Positions 8,274-17,796 of a stretch of DNA of 55,711 bases are shown here, in pieces. A program made the position numbers and the translations under genes. The notes beneath the pieces are model-generated. The model searched no databases. It saw only the letters and a program-made list of their open reading frames with translations, and was not told the origin of the DNA. Source of the DNA: Bacillota bacterium (GTDB taxonomy: Bacteria > Planctomycetota > UBA8108 > UBA1146). How positions within the stretch are numbered: position 1 is the stretch's first letter; every line of letters begins with the position of its first letter. Location of the stretch: contig QNYK01000044.1 in the NCBI GenBank assembly GCA_003973385.1, positions 1 through 55,711 on the forward strand, in the 5' to 3' direction.

Positions 8274-10238
8274 ATGATGGACCGGAATTGGACGCATGGA
8301 GTTCTCACGTCGGTGGCCACGATTCTGTGGCTACTGCTACTGACCATCCCGGGGCAGGCGGACCCTCCTGTCGGGTACTACAACCCGGCCAATGGGCTCG
8401 TCGGCGAACCACTTCGGCAGGCGTTGCACGACATCATCAATGATCATCAGCGTTTCCCCTACACCAGTTCAGCGACGGATACCTGGGATATCGTCGGAGC
8501 GGCCGATGAGGATCCGGCCAATCCCGCCAATGTGATCACCATCTATCGCAACACATCTGTGCCGTGGTCCTTTCAGAACACAGCCGATGGGTGGAACCGA
8601 GAACATTCCTGGCCATCTTCCTACGGTTATACCAACGACAATTCTTGCAACTACCCCTACTCCGATGCGCACCAGTTGCGAGCGTCTAGCCCTTCCTACA
8701 ATTCTGCCCGCAGCAATCGTCCCTACGATTGGTGCACGGGAGGTTGCACCTCGCACATTGCGGAAGGGACTCCCTTCAGCAACCTGTCTGGAGGCTTTGG
8801 AAGCAGCGGTTCGTGGCAAGTGTGGGAAGATCGTCGCGGAGATGTGGCCAGGGGAATCCTATACATGGAGACCCGCTACGATGGGGGAAATCACGCCGTC
8901 ACCGGTTGCTCAGAGCCGGATCTGCGGGTGACGGACAATCGAGCCCTGATCGTCTCCAATACCAGCGCCAATCTGAGTGTTGCCTACATGGGCCTGCTCT
9001 CGACACTCCTGGAATGGCACATGGAGGACCCTGTCAGTGCTGTAGAACAGTTGCGAAATGATGTCGTATTTGGATACCAGGGGAATCGCAATCCGTATGT
9101 CGACCACCCTGAATTTGTGTGCTTGATCTGGTCGTGTCCGAATTCAGACACAAACCCACCCTCGGTTCCCACCGGCCTGTCCGCTGCTTCTGCAGAGTGC
9201 CAGGTCAGCATCGACTGGCTCGACAACACCGAGTCAGACCTGTCGGGATACACGGTATATCGCTCACTGGATGCGATCGGTCCCTTCACCGTGTTGACCA
9301 CCACATCGGGGATCAGTACTCACATCGATCTGACCGTCACCGGTGGCACGGAGTACTTCTACAGCGTCAGTGCCACCGATGTCTCCGGTAATGAAAGTGC
9401 CATGAGCGGTGCCGTTTCTGCCGTTGCGCTGACGGGGCCAGGTTGTGGCGGACCCGGTCCCGATCCAGGAGCAGTGAATCTGATCATCTCCGAGTTGATG
9501 CCGAATCCTGCAGTCGTTTCAGATGCCGTGGGAGAGTGGTTCGAGATCTTCAACCGGGGTACAGCAACTGTAGATCTCGATGGTTGGACAATTCGTGACG
9601 ATGACATCGATCTTCATCTCATCAGTGCTCCTGCGGGTCTGCTGATCTCGCCCCATCAGTTCCTGGTGTTGGCGAGAGACGGTACTATCTCCACCAACGG
9701 CGGAGTCGATGCCGACTATGTATACGGGGGCAATGTGATCCTGGCCAATAGCGTCGATGAAGTCGTGCTGGTCGATCCACTCGGGCAGGAGCATGCGCGG
9801 ATCATCTACAGTTCTGCCACATGGCCCTACCTGGCAGGGTTTTCTGCGCAGCTCAATGATTTGCTCGCTCCGAACCCGGACGATCCAACGGTATGGGTCA
9901 CTTCTGCAAGCCCGTACGGCGCGGGAGACTTCGGTAGTCCAGGAGGACCGGGATCCGCGACGATGCCTCCTCCGCCTGGTCCTCAACAGTTCATCCGTGG
10001 CGATGCGAACTTCGACTCCGCGGTCGATATCAGCGACCCCGTGCTGATTCTTGATCTTCTGTTCGGGGACACGACGATGCTGGTCTGTGCCGACTCGGGC
10101 GACGCCAATGACGATGGCTCGATCGATATTTCAGATGCGATTTCCGTGCTCCAGACCCTGTTCAACGGCGCTGGACCGCTGCCTCCTCCTTATCCCGATG
10201 TGGGAGAAGATCCGACCAGCGACGCACTCGGCTGCTGA
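8274..10238 (+). CDS. Secreted endonuclease I-family nuclease with FN3, lamin-tail and dockerin-like domains
   Basis: 654 aa; ATGATG start, residues ~10-30 signal peptide. Residues ~34-290 match Endonuclease_1 (EndA/Vvn family): GYYNPANGL near the N-terminus, the catalytic NREHSWP at 109-115 (His in the beta-beta-alpha metal motif), SDAHQLRAS at 130-138 and the following Asn-rich NSARSN. These enzymes are non-specific extracellular or periplasmic DNA/RNA nucleases. Then come a fibronectin III domain (~297-385), a lamin-tail domain (~405-555; LIISELMPNP, GEWFEIFNRG, GWTIRDDD) and the dockerin-like module (RGDANFDSAVDISDP, DANDDGSIDISDA, PYPDVGEDPT, final Cys). I infer a surface-tethered nuclease for using extracellular DNA as nutrient. 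Its 3' end overlaps the opposing gene by 77 bp. Confidence 0.9.
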   Translation: MMDRNWTHGVLTSVATILWLLLLTIPGQADPPVGYYNPANGLVGEPLRQALHDIINDHQRFPYTSSATDTWDIVGAADEDPANPANVITIYRNTSVPWSFQNTADGWNREHSWPSSYGYTNDNSCNYPYSDAHQLRASSPSYNSARSNRPYDWCTGGCTSHIAEGTPFSNLSGGFGSSGSWQVWEDRRGDVARGILYMETRYDGGNHAVTGCSEPDLRVTDNRALIVSNTSANLSVAYMGLLSTLLEWHMEDPVSAVEQLRNDVVFGYQGNRNPYVDHPEFVCLIWSCPNSDTNPPSVPTGLSAASAECQVSIDWLDNTESDLSGYTVYRSLDAIGPFTVLTTTSGISTHIDLTVTGGTEYFYSVSATDVSGNESAMSGAVSAVALTGPGCGGPGPDPGAVNLIISELMPNPAVVSDAVGEWFEIFNRGTATVDLDGWTIRDDDIDLHLISAPAGLLISPHQFLVLARDGTISTNGGVDADYVYGGNVILANSVDEVVLVDPLGQEHARIIYSSATWPYLAGFSAQLNDLLAPNPDDPTVWVTSASPYGAGDFGSPGGPGSATMPPPPGPQQFIRGDANFDSAVDISDPVLILDLLFGDTTMLVCADSGDANDDGSIDISDAISVLQTLFNGAGPLPPPYPDVGEDPTSDALGC

Positions 10239-13161
10239 CGAGCGATACGGAAGCCAGCAGCAGCAGCCACCACGACGCCGGGGAAAACGGTGCCGGTTCG
10301 AGTGGATCAGCCCCCCCCAGAGCCGAGTGCCAGCGCCAACTCGATCCTCGAACTGGAGTGACTCCCGCATCGATGTGGGAAGGCGGCCCCCACCTGATCG
10401 CACGATGCTGATCGAGGTGCCAATCCCCGGGAATCGCCGCCGAGTACCAGGCCTGTCCAGGCCGGGCAGTTGCCAGCAGCGAGTATTTATCTGCGCCGAC
10501 GGGACCCGCGGAAATCTGCATCGAGAGTGGATCGGAATCGAGGCGCTGCAGCATCAGTAGAATCTCGCCGCCACCTGCTTGGGTGAGAAAGCCCCTTCGA
10601 TGGGGTTCCTTGCGTCTATCTGCAGATGCAGCGAGCAGTTCAGAGATGTGCGCATGGGTTCTGTGGACAGCACCGGCCAAGCTGAACTGGTCGAGTCCCG
10701 AGTACCAGATCGAACTGATGCCGGCACCGATACGCCGCACCGCGAGCATCGGTGCACCGAGGCCATCGACCCACAAGATCTTTCCAGCCGGATCCCGGGA
10801 GGAGAGATCGACCGCGATCCTGCGCACGGGAACCGGAGGTGCCTGGGGACCGGCATCGATGAACGGATCGACACTGGCGATTCGGAGCGGTTTTTCGACA
10901 GGTTGCCAGCCCCGGTCATCTGGACGAATCGCCTCCTGAAGAAGTGCTCTGGCATGACCGGGGTCCGGCGCCAGATGAACTTCTCCCTTCGCTGCTCTGC
11001 TCAGAGGATTCACAGCGGCCAGGTCGATCTCGTCTCCGACCAGAACGATGTCGAGTTCGATCCCGTCGCGCCGAAGCGACTGTCCGATGCTGATCCAGTC
11101 GTCGGGGGTGGTGCGGCCATCGGTGATCACGACCAGTGACCTGCCCCCCTCGTTGGCCACCAGCATCCGATGGCATTTGCGTAGTGCTGCTCCCAGGTTG
11201 GTTCCTCCGCCTGTGGAGATCTGGTCCGGAATCTGATCGATGATGGATTCGTCGATGCGGGTCCCCGGCTCGATGATCCAGTGCATCTGGTCGCGAAATC
11301 CGGCGATTCCCCAGCGGCTCTGACGAGGAGTGGCCTCCAGCAGTGACAGGGTTCCGGCGAGTAGCGTCGAGGCAGCCTCTCCGGTGAGACTGCCGGAGAG
11401 GTCGAGCAGCAAGATACCCAGGTCCGGCACAGGTGGCTCGGGTGGCGGCGGCACCTCGGTAGCGAGGACTCGCTGTAATCGCAGTCGTGTCCCCTCATCA
11501 GCGCAGAAGCGATCCGTGGGCAGGGCCAAGAAGGTACCTCCGCGGTGGATCCAGTCTTCCAGGCCCCCCAGTAGTTCCTCATCGATGGAGATGGAGTTCC
11601 ATACAATGACGGATCCAGCCGCGGGCTCGGGCAAGGAGCCGCTGCCGTCGACGATGGAGAATACCGATTCTGGCAGCAGATTCTCTGCCATCGAACCGTC
11701 GTCACTCCAGAGCGCCGCCCGAATCGGCTGCTCGACGATCACGACCATCGCCAGCGCTGGATCGCCCGGTCCATCCAACTGCCATGCTCCAGCAGTGGGT
11801 GCGACCCAGGGGAACTCGATCTGGTGCGACTCGCCCGAGGGAGACAGGGCCGTGGTCCTGTTCATGCTTTCGATGGAGAATGACTGGCCGAGCCGAATCC
11901 TGTGTTCACGGCGCCCCGCTGCTCGCTCGGGATCGTTCGCCATCGAGATGCCGACACCCCGATCACGCAGCAGACGCACCAGGTCCGGGGAGGGGGGAGG
12001 CGCCGAGTGAAACACCTCGATGGTGGTTCCCGGATCGCTGGCTGCGCTGATCCGGTCGATATCAGCATCCGAATCGAGCAGTCGGTGGGTCGCAGAAGCC
12101 TGACCGATGACGAGTGCAACGATGATGATAGATGCGGAAACCTGACCATTCCTGCCGAGAAAGCCAAAGATGCAGATCGTCATTCCTATCGCCAGAATCA
12201 GTGAGGAATGCCTCGCCATCGCAGACAGCCAGGTGGTCGCCTCGACGGCCCTGGATGTTCCCAGTTCCTCGATCATTCTGCCGAGAACTACCGGCCAGTC
12301 CGATCGCTTCCAGAGGTCTCCGCTGCCGGGAAGAAATCCCCACCTGTAGCCCGCCTCACTGCGAACCAGAAGTGCGTTGCCGTTCTCGTCGACAAGAATC
12401 GGCTCCCCACTCGTTTCCTCACCGAGCACCTCGCTGCTTCGCAGGATGGTCCAGTAGCGCGGGTGTAGCCCCTCGAGAATGGTCGGACCCGCCGCAGCAG
12501 GCCGAACTCTGGGCAATATCATCGAACCCTCAGCGTCGGGGAAGGAGATGGTCGGTAGCGTCCTCGACCCGGCCTCTCCTCGCAGCAGGACCACCTCGGG
12601 CTGCTGATCGTCGATGATGATCAGGCCTGATTCCTCGAGCGCCTCGAGTGCTGCTGCAACATGCGGGAGATCGGTGCGATCTGAAATCACCACGGCGGAT
12701 GCCAGTGGAGGAACCTGGCAGTGATGGTGGCCGGTACTGCTCGTGACGACGACCGGCGTGCCGGCCGGAAGCGCGGCATGGTTGACGATCGCTTCTCCCG
12801 CGGCAGAGAGGGGGATCGTCCGGTCGGGCTTGGTACCGATCTGCAACTGGCACCGTTCGAGTCCGGGAAGCCGAATATCGATGACGAGAGAGCCATCGGT
12901 GATTCGGCGGGCTGCGACCGACGCCTCGTCTGTCGGCATCAGCCGCGGACCCGAGGCGATGACGATCAGAGCCAGTGCCAGCAGCAGCGACCTCAGCGGG
13001 ATTCCGTGTGCCTTTTGTGCCACGGCCAGATGCCATAACAGGGTACTGGGCACGATTTGCGACCGGACGGTGGTGGGGATCCTGTTGCGGTTCAATAGCC
13101 ACAATATCAGCGGCACTGGCAACAGCAGCAGCAGCCAGGGATGAACCCATTCGGCCATCAT
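10162..13161 (-). CDS. BatA-type membrane protein with von Willebrand factor A domain
   Basis: 999 aa from ATG 13161, chosen because it forms ATGA with the stop of the upstream gene; a longer frame to 13272 only adds Arg/Ser-rich residues. The N-terminus (WVHPWLLLLLPVPLILWLLNR, then a second membrane helix) is the BatA/aerotolerance-regulator N-terminal domain. Two further helices lie near the middle. A VWA domain has MIDAS residues D587-x-S-x-S591 (DLSGS), GGGTNLGAAL and ITDGRTT. A last helix precedes a charged C-terminus. Such proteins partner MoxR AAA ATPases, probably in assembly or chaperoning of envelope complexes. It is the last gene of the five-gene operon. The C-terminal 26 codons lie antisense to the endonuclease's dockerin-like module. 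Confidence 0.82.
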   Translation of the reverse strand: MMAEWVHPWLLLLLPVPLILWLLNRNRIPTTVRSQIVPSTLLWHLAVAQKAHGIPLRSLLLALALIVIASGPRLMPTDEASVAARRITDGSLVIDIRLPGLERCQLQIGTKPDRTIPLSAAGEAIVNHAALPAGTPVVVTSSTGHHHCQVPPLASAVVISDRTDLPHVAAALEALEESGLIIIDDQQPEVVLLRGEAGSRTLPTISFPDAEGSMILPRVRPAAAGPTILEGLHPRYWTILRSSEVLGEETSGEPILVDENGNALLVRSEAGYRWGFLPGSGDLWKRSDWPVVLGRMIEELGTSRAVEATTWLSAMARHSSLILAIGMTICIFGFLGRNGQVSASIIIVALVIGQASATHRLLDSDADIDRISAASDPGTTIEVFHSAPPPSPDLVRLLRDRGVGISMANDPERAAGRREHRIRLGQSFSIESMNRTTALSPSGESHQIEFPWVAPTAGAWQLDGPGDPALAMVVIVEQPIRAALWSDDGSMAENLLPESVFSIVDGSGSLPEPAAGSVIVWNSISIDEELLGGLEDWIHRGGTFLALPTDRFCADEGTRLRLQRVLATEVPPPPEPPVPDLGILLLDLSGSLTGEAASTLLAGTLSLLEATPRQSRWGIAGFRDQMHWIIEPGTRIDESIIDQIPDQISTGGGTNLGAALRKCHRMLVANEGGRSLVVITDGRTTPDDWISIGQSLRRDGIELDIVLVGDEIDLAAVNPLSRAAKGEVHLAPDPGHARALLQEAIRPDDRGWQPVEKPLRIASVDPFIDAGPQAPPVPVRRIAVDLSSRDPAGKILWVDGLGAPMLAVRRIGAGISSIWYSGLDQFSLAGAVHRTHAHISELLAASADRRKEPHRRGFLTQAGGGEILLMLQRLDSDPLSMQISAGPVGADKYSLLATARPGQAWYSAAIPGDWHLDQHRAIRWGPPSHIDAGVTPVRGSSWRWHSALGGADPLEPAPFSPASWWLLLLASVSLVSSRVRRWSDLLPHRDKEEAAVQRR

Positions 13162-14000
13162 CCTGCCTTCATCTCGAGTGGACCGGCGTCGTGTAGCAGC
13201 GGCCGAATGAGCGCTTCCCCATCCTTCATTGCATCGATGTGAACATGACAGCCGCCGCGACGCTGGAGCCACAGTTGCAACTTCTTCTGATATTGCTGAA
13301 AGAGCTGTCGGTAACTGTCACAGGCGCGTCTATCGACAGTGCCACTCCACGTCGGTTCTCCGGCGGCTTCGAGTCGGATGGTGCCCCATCGGCTCGGCGC
13401 GATCTCTTCCGGGAGCCAGGGGCTGATCCATGTCATCTGTCCCAGGTGAAGCAACCCGCACAAACTGGAATCGGCATCATCGATGACGATGCGGTCACTG
13501 ATCATCACGACTCTCCCGGGACCCGCATCGGAACGCGGGATACGAAGCAACGCTTCGCCGAGTTCTCCACGGGTCGCATCCGCAGGGTTCTCATCTGGCG
13601 CGGTGGGGCGGGCACTATTGCCGTCGAGAACCCACTCCCTGTACGGATCTCGGCGGCAGCGTGCGATCGCACGGAGCAACTCACGAAGTCGTGAGATGGC
13701 AGCGCCCCTGGCCCCGAATCCCATCGATGCTCCGCCATCGAGGATGACTGTCAGCGGCTCATTGGAGTCATCCCGAAAGGTCCGGGTCCAGCGCTGGCCC
13801 CATCGAAGCCAGACCTTCAAGTCGAGCCGTCCCAGTTCATCGCCGGGGCACCAGCGAACATGTCCGTCGAATTCGCCACTACCCGCCCCCCGCGCACCGC
13901 GCCCCTGGCCTGCGCGCAGACCTTTCACTCCCCATCGCCAGCGCAATCGAGATGCGATGCGTTCGGTGATTCCAGAGGAGCGGGGATCGGTGGAGTTCAT
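13158..14000 (-). CDS. DUF58-domain protein of the MoxR/Bat operon
   Basis: 280 aa from ATG 14000, which overlaps the upstream stop as ATGA (13997-14000). An N-terminal extension to 14162 would lie inside the previous gene. Residues ~30-100 carry the DUF58 signature: a Gly-Ser-Gly-Glu-Phe loop, VRWCPGDELGRLDLKVWLRW (the usual YxPGDDxRxIDWxxxAR), then FRDDSNEPLTVILDGGASM, which begins a VWA-like fold with a partly degenerate MIDAS. DUF58 proteins accompany MoxR ATPases in almost every genome that has them. It is cytoplasmic or membrane-peripheral; the usual N-terminal membrane helices of longer DUF58 proteins are absent. It overlaps both neighbours, so expression is tightly coupled. Confidence 0.8.
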   Translation of the reverse strand: MNSTDPRSSGITERIASRLRWRWGVKGLRAGQGRGARGAGSGEFDGHVRWCPGDELGRLDLKVWLRWGQRWTRTFRDDSNEPLTVILDGGASMGFGARGAAISRLRELLRAIARCRRDPYREWVLDGNSARPTAPDENPADATRGELGEALLRIPRSDAGPGRVVMISDRIVIDDADSSLCGLLHLGQMTWISPWLPEEIAPSRWGTIRLEAAGEPTWSGTVDRRACDSYRQLFQQYQKKLQLWLQRRGGCHVHIDAMKDGEALIRPLLHDAGPLEMKAG

Positions 14001-16819
14001 GGCGCTCCCCACGTCTCGATCACTCCCCAGGGACGCGCGATTCTGACGTGATTTCCCTCGACCCGGGGCGGAGGCTGTATCCAGTGGACCGGTCGATAGT
14101 TGCCATCCGCCGGAGCATCGGTCAGAGCGAGGTGGGAGCTTCCGGATACATCGAGGCGCCATAATCGGTCAGCGAGCAATAGCACGTCATCTCCCCAGCG
14201 CCCCAGTGCCGCGACTCTGAGGTGTGGTCGATCACGTTCATCGGGTAGTGGCGGTGGTGAGATCTCGTTCACGGTCTCGCCGTCGAAATGCGCCAGCCAC
14301 GTCTCGCCTTGATGCTGGCCGAGAATGATCGTGGTGCCACCGGTCGAGACCAGTTGATAGCCTCCTTCTCGTGGCAGCGGATGGACGGCCCCTCCGGCGA
14401 CCAGTTGGCTGCCACTGGCATCGAGAGCCATCAACTGTCCGTCAACGTCGAGAGTCGCTCCTGCTATTCCTTTACTAATCAGTTCATCGAAGGGGAGAAA
14501 TTCGATTTGCTGCGCATCGATGACATGAGCTCCATCGGCCAGCAACAGGAAGCGAGACGCTCCATCCGCGTCAATGATATCGGTCAACCGAGGGGTGACT
14601 GCATCCGCCCAGGGTAGTTGTGGTTGTACCGTTGCCATCGGAAGTGGTGCAAAACCACCGACGCCAGGCAGCGGCGGCTCTAGTATTTGCTTCCACCACA
14701 GCGCTCGGGAGGCTCCCGATTCGAAGTAACCGACCAGGCCGGAGTCAGTGATAACGACTCTGTCAGCGACTCCCTCGGTCACCAGCAATCTTTCTCCCGG
14801 AGGAAGCAGGGGTTGAGGGGATTCACTGCTCTCAATCGCAGGCCGCGAGGCGCTCGGCTGCAGTCCATGGCGACGGGTGCCCTCCAGGATGAGTCCCGTG
14901 GTTGGCAAGGGTCCTGGTGGCATCACGTTCGAAGGCGAGGCAGTTTGCTCGGTCGGGAGTGCTCTCGCCACTGGAGTCGCCGCAGTGGTTGCGAACAGAC
15001 CCGACACGCCAGCCACATCCACCCACCAGGCGCCATCCTCGGTTGCTCGAAAGTCGATCCAGCGCATCAGTGAGGATTCGCGAGCGCGTCTGGCGGCTGC
15101 CACGCCAAAGGACTGCATGGAGGCAGCCATCGGGGGCGGTTCTGGTGCCACGCGAAGCAGTTCCATGTGGTCTGAGATTCCAAAGACCGCTGCCAGGATA
15201 GACGTTCTGGGGATTGCATCGGGTCCGATCAGTGACTGCCCATCGATGGGCTTTAGTTCTAGCTGGACGCGGTCTATTGTTTGTGCCACTTCGATGACCT
15301 GCAACGACCGATCATCTCCCACAAGCCAGGCGTCATTCGTGATGCGAAGTCGGACCACAGTGTCTGATTCAGCCATGGCATCGCCATGATCGTTCAACTG
15401 CCAGCGCTGAAGAAAGAAGCGCGGATGGGTCGGTGGGTGTCCAGGCCGTCGAACGGGTTGTCTGGCGGCACTACCGAGCAGCGCTCCCGGAGGTGGTAAC
15501 GTCGGGTCTGGAAGAAAATGGGAGGGATTGCGGATGATGGTTGCCCTAGACCATCTCGACAATCCGAACGGCTGCTTCCAGCGTGCTTCGATGCCCGGCA
15601 ACCATTCAAAGGCAACCGTTGCGCCGGGGTTGAGGCGGATGGAACGCTGGATCCAATCCTGGTTCGGTACCAGTCGGCCGGCCTGGAACCACAAACTAGC
15701 CTCCATCGGGGTTCCTTCGAAGGCGCGCAGTGCGGCGGCTACTGCTCGGCTAGCGTCCTGAGGATCGGTGGAGTGGCGAAGTTGCTGCTCGATGCTCTCG
15801 GGTAGACGATCGGGCCCGAGCCAGTCGGGTTTCAGTTGGTCGAGGATGAGTCGAGTGCTCACGTCCTGACGCGTTTGACCGCCACCACCGATGCGCCACA
15901 GTGCGACCACGCGTCGAGCGCCCGATTCGTCACTGGAATCGAGCAGATCAAGAGCCTCACGCAGTGGTGGTAACTGGTCGGGCCGATACGGATTCGACAG
16001 CAACATCGGCTCAAACCCCATCGAGGCACGCCAGCGAGCTCCTGACTCTGAGTCATCATCGACCAAAGCGATGATGGTTCCCCATTGTTGGATCCCGAGC
16101 AGGCGCGCCAGTCTCAGACTTGTTACGCCCGGTTCGGGGAGAGCTCCCCGGTAAAGCAGCCCTCGGGCATGGATGTCGAGACCACCGGAGATCGCCATCT
16201 CCAGTGCAGCATCGAGTTCTCCTCGCTGCGCAAGCAAGGTACTGGCCCACTTCCATCGCCCGGATCTATCGGCCAGCAGCTGTATCATTTCGGCGCTGAT
16301 TTCATCGGCTGAGGCTGGAGCAGTCGAACCCTCGAGCAGATTCAGGCCGAGCCGGATATCGCTGAAGAAGGAACTCTCCAGCTGCGGTCCCGCGACCAGG
16401 CGAGCCTGTTCGGGCCAGCCACCGGCGAGCCACAATTTTGCTAATCGGTGGCGCGAGATCGGTGACTCATCCAGGTCAAGAGCGGCCTCGAGCAGTTGCA
16501 CCGCTCGTTGCACCCAGCCATCTTCGGTGGCCATCGCGACCGCTGCATTCAGGGTTGAGAGAGATCGATGCTGATGACCGTGCTGGCCGATGCCATCGAT
16601 CAGTTCCGGAATGCGTCCCTGATTCCGTGCCCACAGAGTGGCTCGGGCCAGGATCGCCTCATCCTCCGGTGCCGAGGCGACCAGCGAGACGATCGCATCG
16701 AGGGCGCTGTCATCGGAGGCGTGCAATCTGGCAGTCGGGAGCACTCCCAGGGCGGCGATCAGCAGCCAGCAGGCGCTGTGCATCAGGGAACCAGGGGAGA
16801 GCAGGGTGATGATCCTCAT
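13997..16819 (-). CDS. Large exported helical-repeat/beta-propeller protein of the MoxR/Bat operon
   Basis: 940 aa. A signal peptide or anchor covers ~1-34 (SACWLLIAALGVLPTARLHA). Residues ~40-380 are Leu/Ala-rich helical pairs of TPR type (AVQLLEAALDLDESPISRHRLAKLWL). The second half is beta-rich, with short repeated strands (RVVITDSGLVGYF, FLLLADGAHVI, LMALDASGSQLVAGG, DDVLLLADRLWRLDVSG) like a degenerate propeller. I do not recognise a named family. Its start overlaps the MoxR stop and its stop overlaps the DUF58 start (both ATGA), so it is an integral operon member. In other Bat loci the TPR component (BatE-like) is much smaller, so this may be an enlarged periplasmic equivalent. The function is unassigned. 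Confidence 0.75.
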   Translation of the reverse strand: MRIITLLSPGSLMHSACWLLIAALGVLPTARLHASDDSALDAIVSLVASAPEDEAILARATLWARNQGRIPELIDGIGQHGHQHRSLSTLNAAVAMATEDGWVQRAVQLLEAALDLDESPISRHRLAKLWLAGGWPEQARLVAGPQLESSFFSDIRLGLNLLEGSTAPASADEISAEMIQLLADRSGRWKWASTLLAQRGELDAALEMAISGGLDIHARGLLYRGALPEPGVTSLRLARLLGIQQWGTIIALVDDDSESGARWRASMGFEPMLLSNPYRPDQLPPLREALDLLDSSDESGARRVVALWRIGGGGQTRQDVSTRLILDQLKPDWLGPDRLPESIEQQLRHSTDPQDASRAVAAALRAFEGTPMEASLWFQAGRLVPNQDWIQRSIRLNPGATVAFEWLPGIEARWKQPFGLSRWSRATIIRNPSHFLPDPTLPPPGALLGSAARQPVRRPGHPPTHPRFFLQRWQLNDHGDAMAESDTVVRLRITNDAWLVGDDRSLQVIEVAQTIDRVQLELKPIDGQSLIGPDAIPRTSILAAVFGISDHMELLRVAPEPPPMAASMQSFGVAAARRARESSLMRWIDFRATEDGAWWVDVAGVSGLFATTAATPVARALPTEQTASPSNVMPPGPLPTTGLILEGTRRHGLQPSASRPAIESSESPQPLLPPGERLLVTEGVADRVVITDSGLVGYFESGASRALWWKQILEPPLPGVGGFAPLPMATVQPQLPWADAVTPRLTDIIDADGASRFLLLADGAHVIDAQQIEFLPFDELISKGIAGATLDVDGQLMALDASGSQLVAGGAVHPLPREGGYQLVSTGGTTIILGQHQGETWLAHFDGETVNEISPPPLPDERDRPHLRVAALGRWGDDVLLLADRLWRLDVSGSSHLALTDAPADGNYRPVHWIQPPPRVEGNHVRIARPWGVIETWGAP

Positions 16820-17796
16820 CCGAGGTGAGCCACCGCCCGGTCCACTGCCGAGACGATTTCCTCTGGACCGAAGCCACTGAGTTCTCCCTCGAGTGACAGG
16901 ACGAGCCGGTGACGGATGCCTTCATGCCGCCAGCGGCGCCAGTCCTCGTCCGCCATGTGGGTGCGCCCAGCTCGAAGCGCCTCCACCTTGCCGCACAGGA
17001 TCAACGCCTGCAGAGCTCTCGCTCCCGCTCCCAGTCGCACACCCTCTCTCACTTCAGCAGGAGCTGCGGGATCCCCCGGTCGAGTCGCGCCGACCCAGCG
17101 TGCCGCCCGTTCGATGACGGAATCCGCGACGATCACCCTCCTGACCGTGCGCTGCATCTGTGCAAACTGCTTGGGATCGAGCAGTGGTGTGACTTCTGGA
17201 TCATGTTCCCGGGTCGTGACCGCTGCGATTCGCGCCAGCACATCTGATCCCGGATCGGGCAACGGAACCTCGAGCAGGAATCGATCCCGCTGCGCTTCAG
17301 GAAGTGGGTAGGTGCCTTCCATCTCGATGGGGTTTCTGGTGGCGATGACGCTGAAGAGGGGATCGAGCGGATGGCGGGTTCCGGCGATGGTGACGGCGCG
17401 TTCCTGCATCGCTTCGAGCAGCGCCGACTGGGTGCGAGGAGTACCGCGATTGATCTCGTCGGCGATGAGCAGCTGGGTGAAGACTGGCCCCGGGCGAAAC
17501 TCGACCCGATCCCCTTCGGTGCCTGGTAGCAGAGTTTCACCGCCGAGGATATCTGCGGGCAACAGATCGGGGGTGAACTGAATCCGCCCGCGTGACAATC
17601 CTGTGACCACCGAGAGGCTCTCTGCCAGTTTCGTCTTGCCCGTTCCAGGGACTCCGACCAGCAACAGATGTCCTCCCGCCAGAAGGGTGGCACTGGCGGC
17701 GGCCACCGCCTCCTGCTGGCCGAGGATCACCTCCTCGATGCAGGATCGAAGTCGCTGGTCCTGCTCGCAAAATTTCCGTGCATCATCATCCACCAC
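16816..17796 (-). CDS. MoxR-family AAA+ ATPase
   Basis: 326 aa. Walker A is GVPGTGKTKLAES (~residues 48-60), Walker B is LLIADEINR, sensor 1 is FSVIATRNPIE, and the MoxR-specific EGTYPLPEAQRDRF follows. The length is typical for the family. No ATG is available in frame near the start; GTG 17796 (or GTG 17793) is the only sensible initiator and lies 11 bp inside the previous gene. MoxR ATPases are cytoplasmic chaperone-like machines that act with DUF58 and VWA partners, exactly the genes that follow. All junctions in this operon overlap, suggesting fixed stoichiometry. Confidence 0.93.
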   Translation of the reverse strand: MVDDDARKFCEQDQRLRSCIEEVILGQQEAVAAASATLLAGGHLLLVGVPGTGKTKLAESLSVVTGLSRGRIQFTPDLLPADILGGETLLPGTEGDRVEFRPGPVFTQLLIADEINRGTPRTQSALLEAMQERAVTIAGTRHPLDPLFSVIATRNPIEMEGTYPLPEAQRDRFLLEVPLPDPGSDVLARIAAVTTREHDPEVTPLLDPKQFAQMQRTVRRVIVADSVIERAARWVGATRPGDPAAPAEVREGVRLGAGARALQALILCGKVEALRAGRTHMADEDWRRWRHEGIRHRLVLSLEGELSGFGPEEIVSAVDRAVAHLG

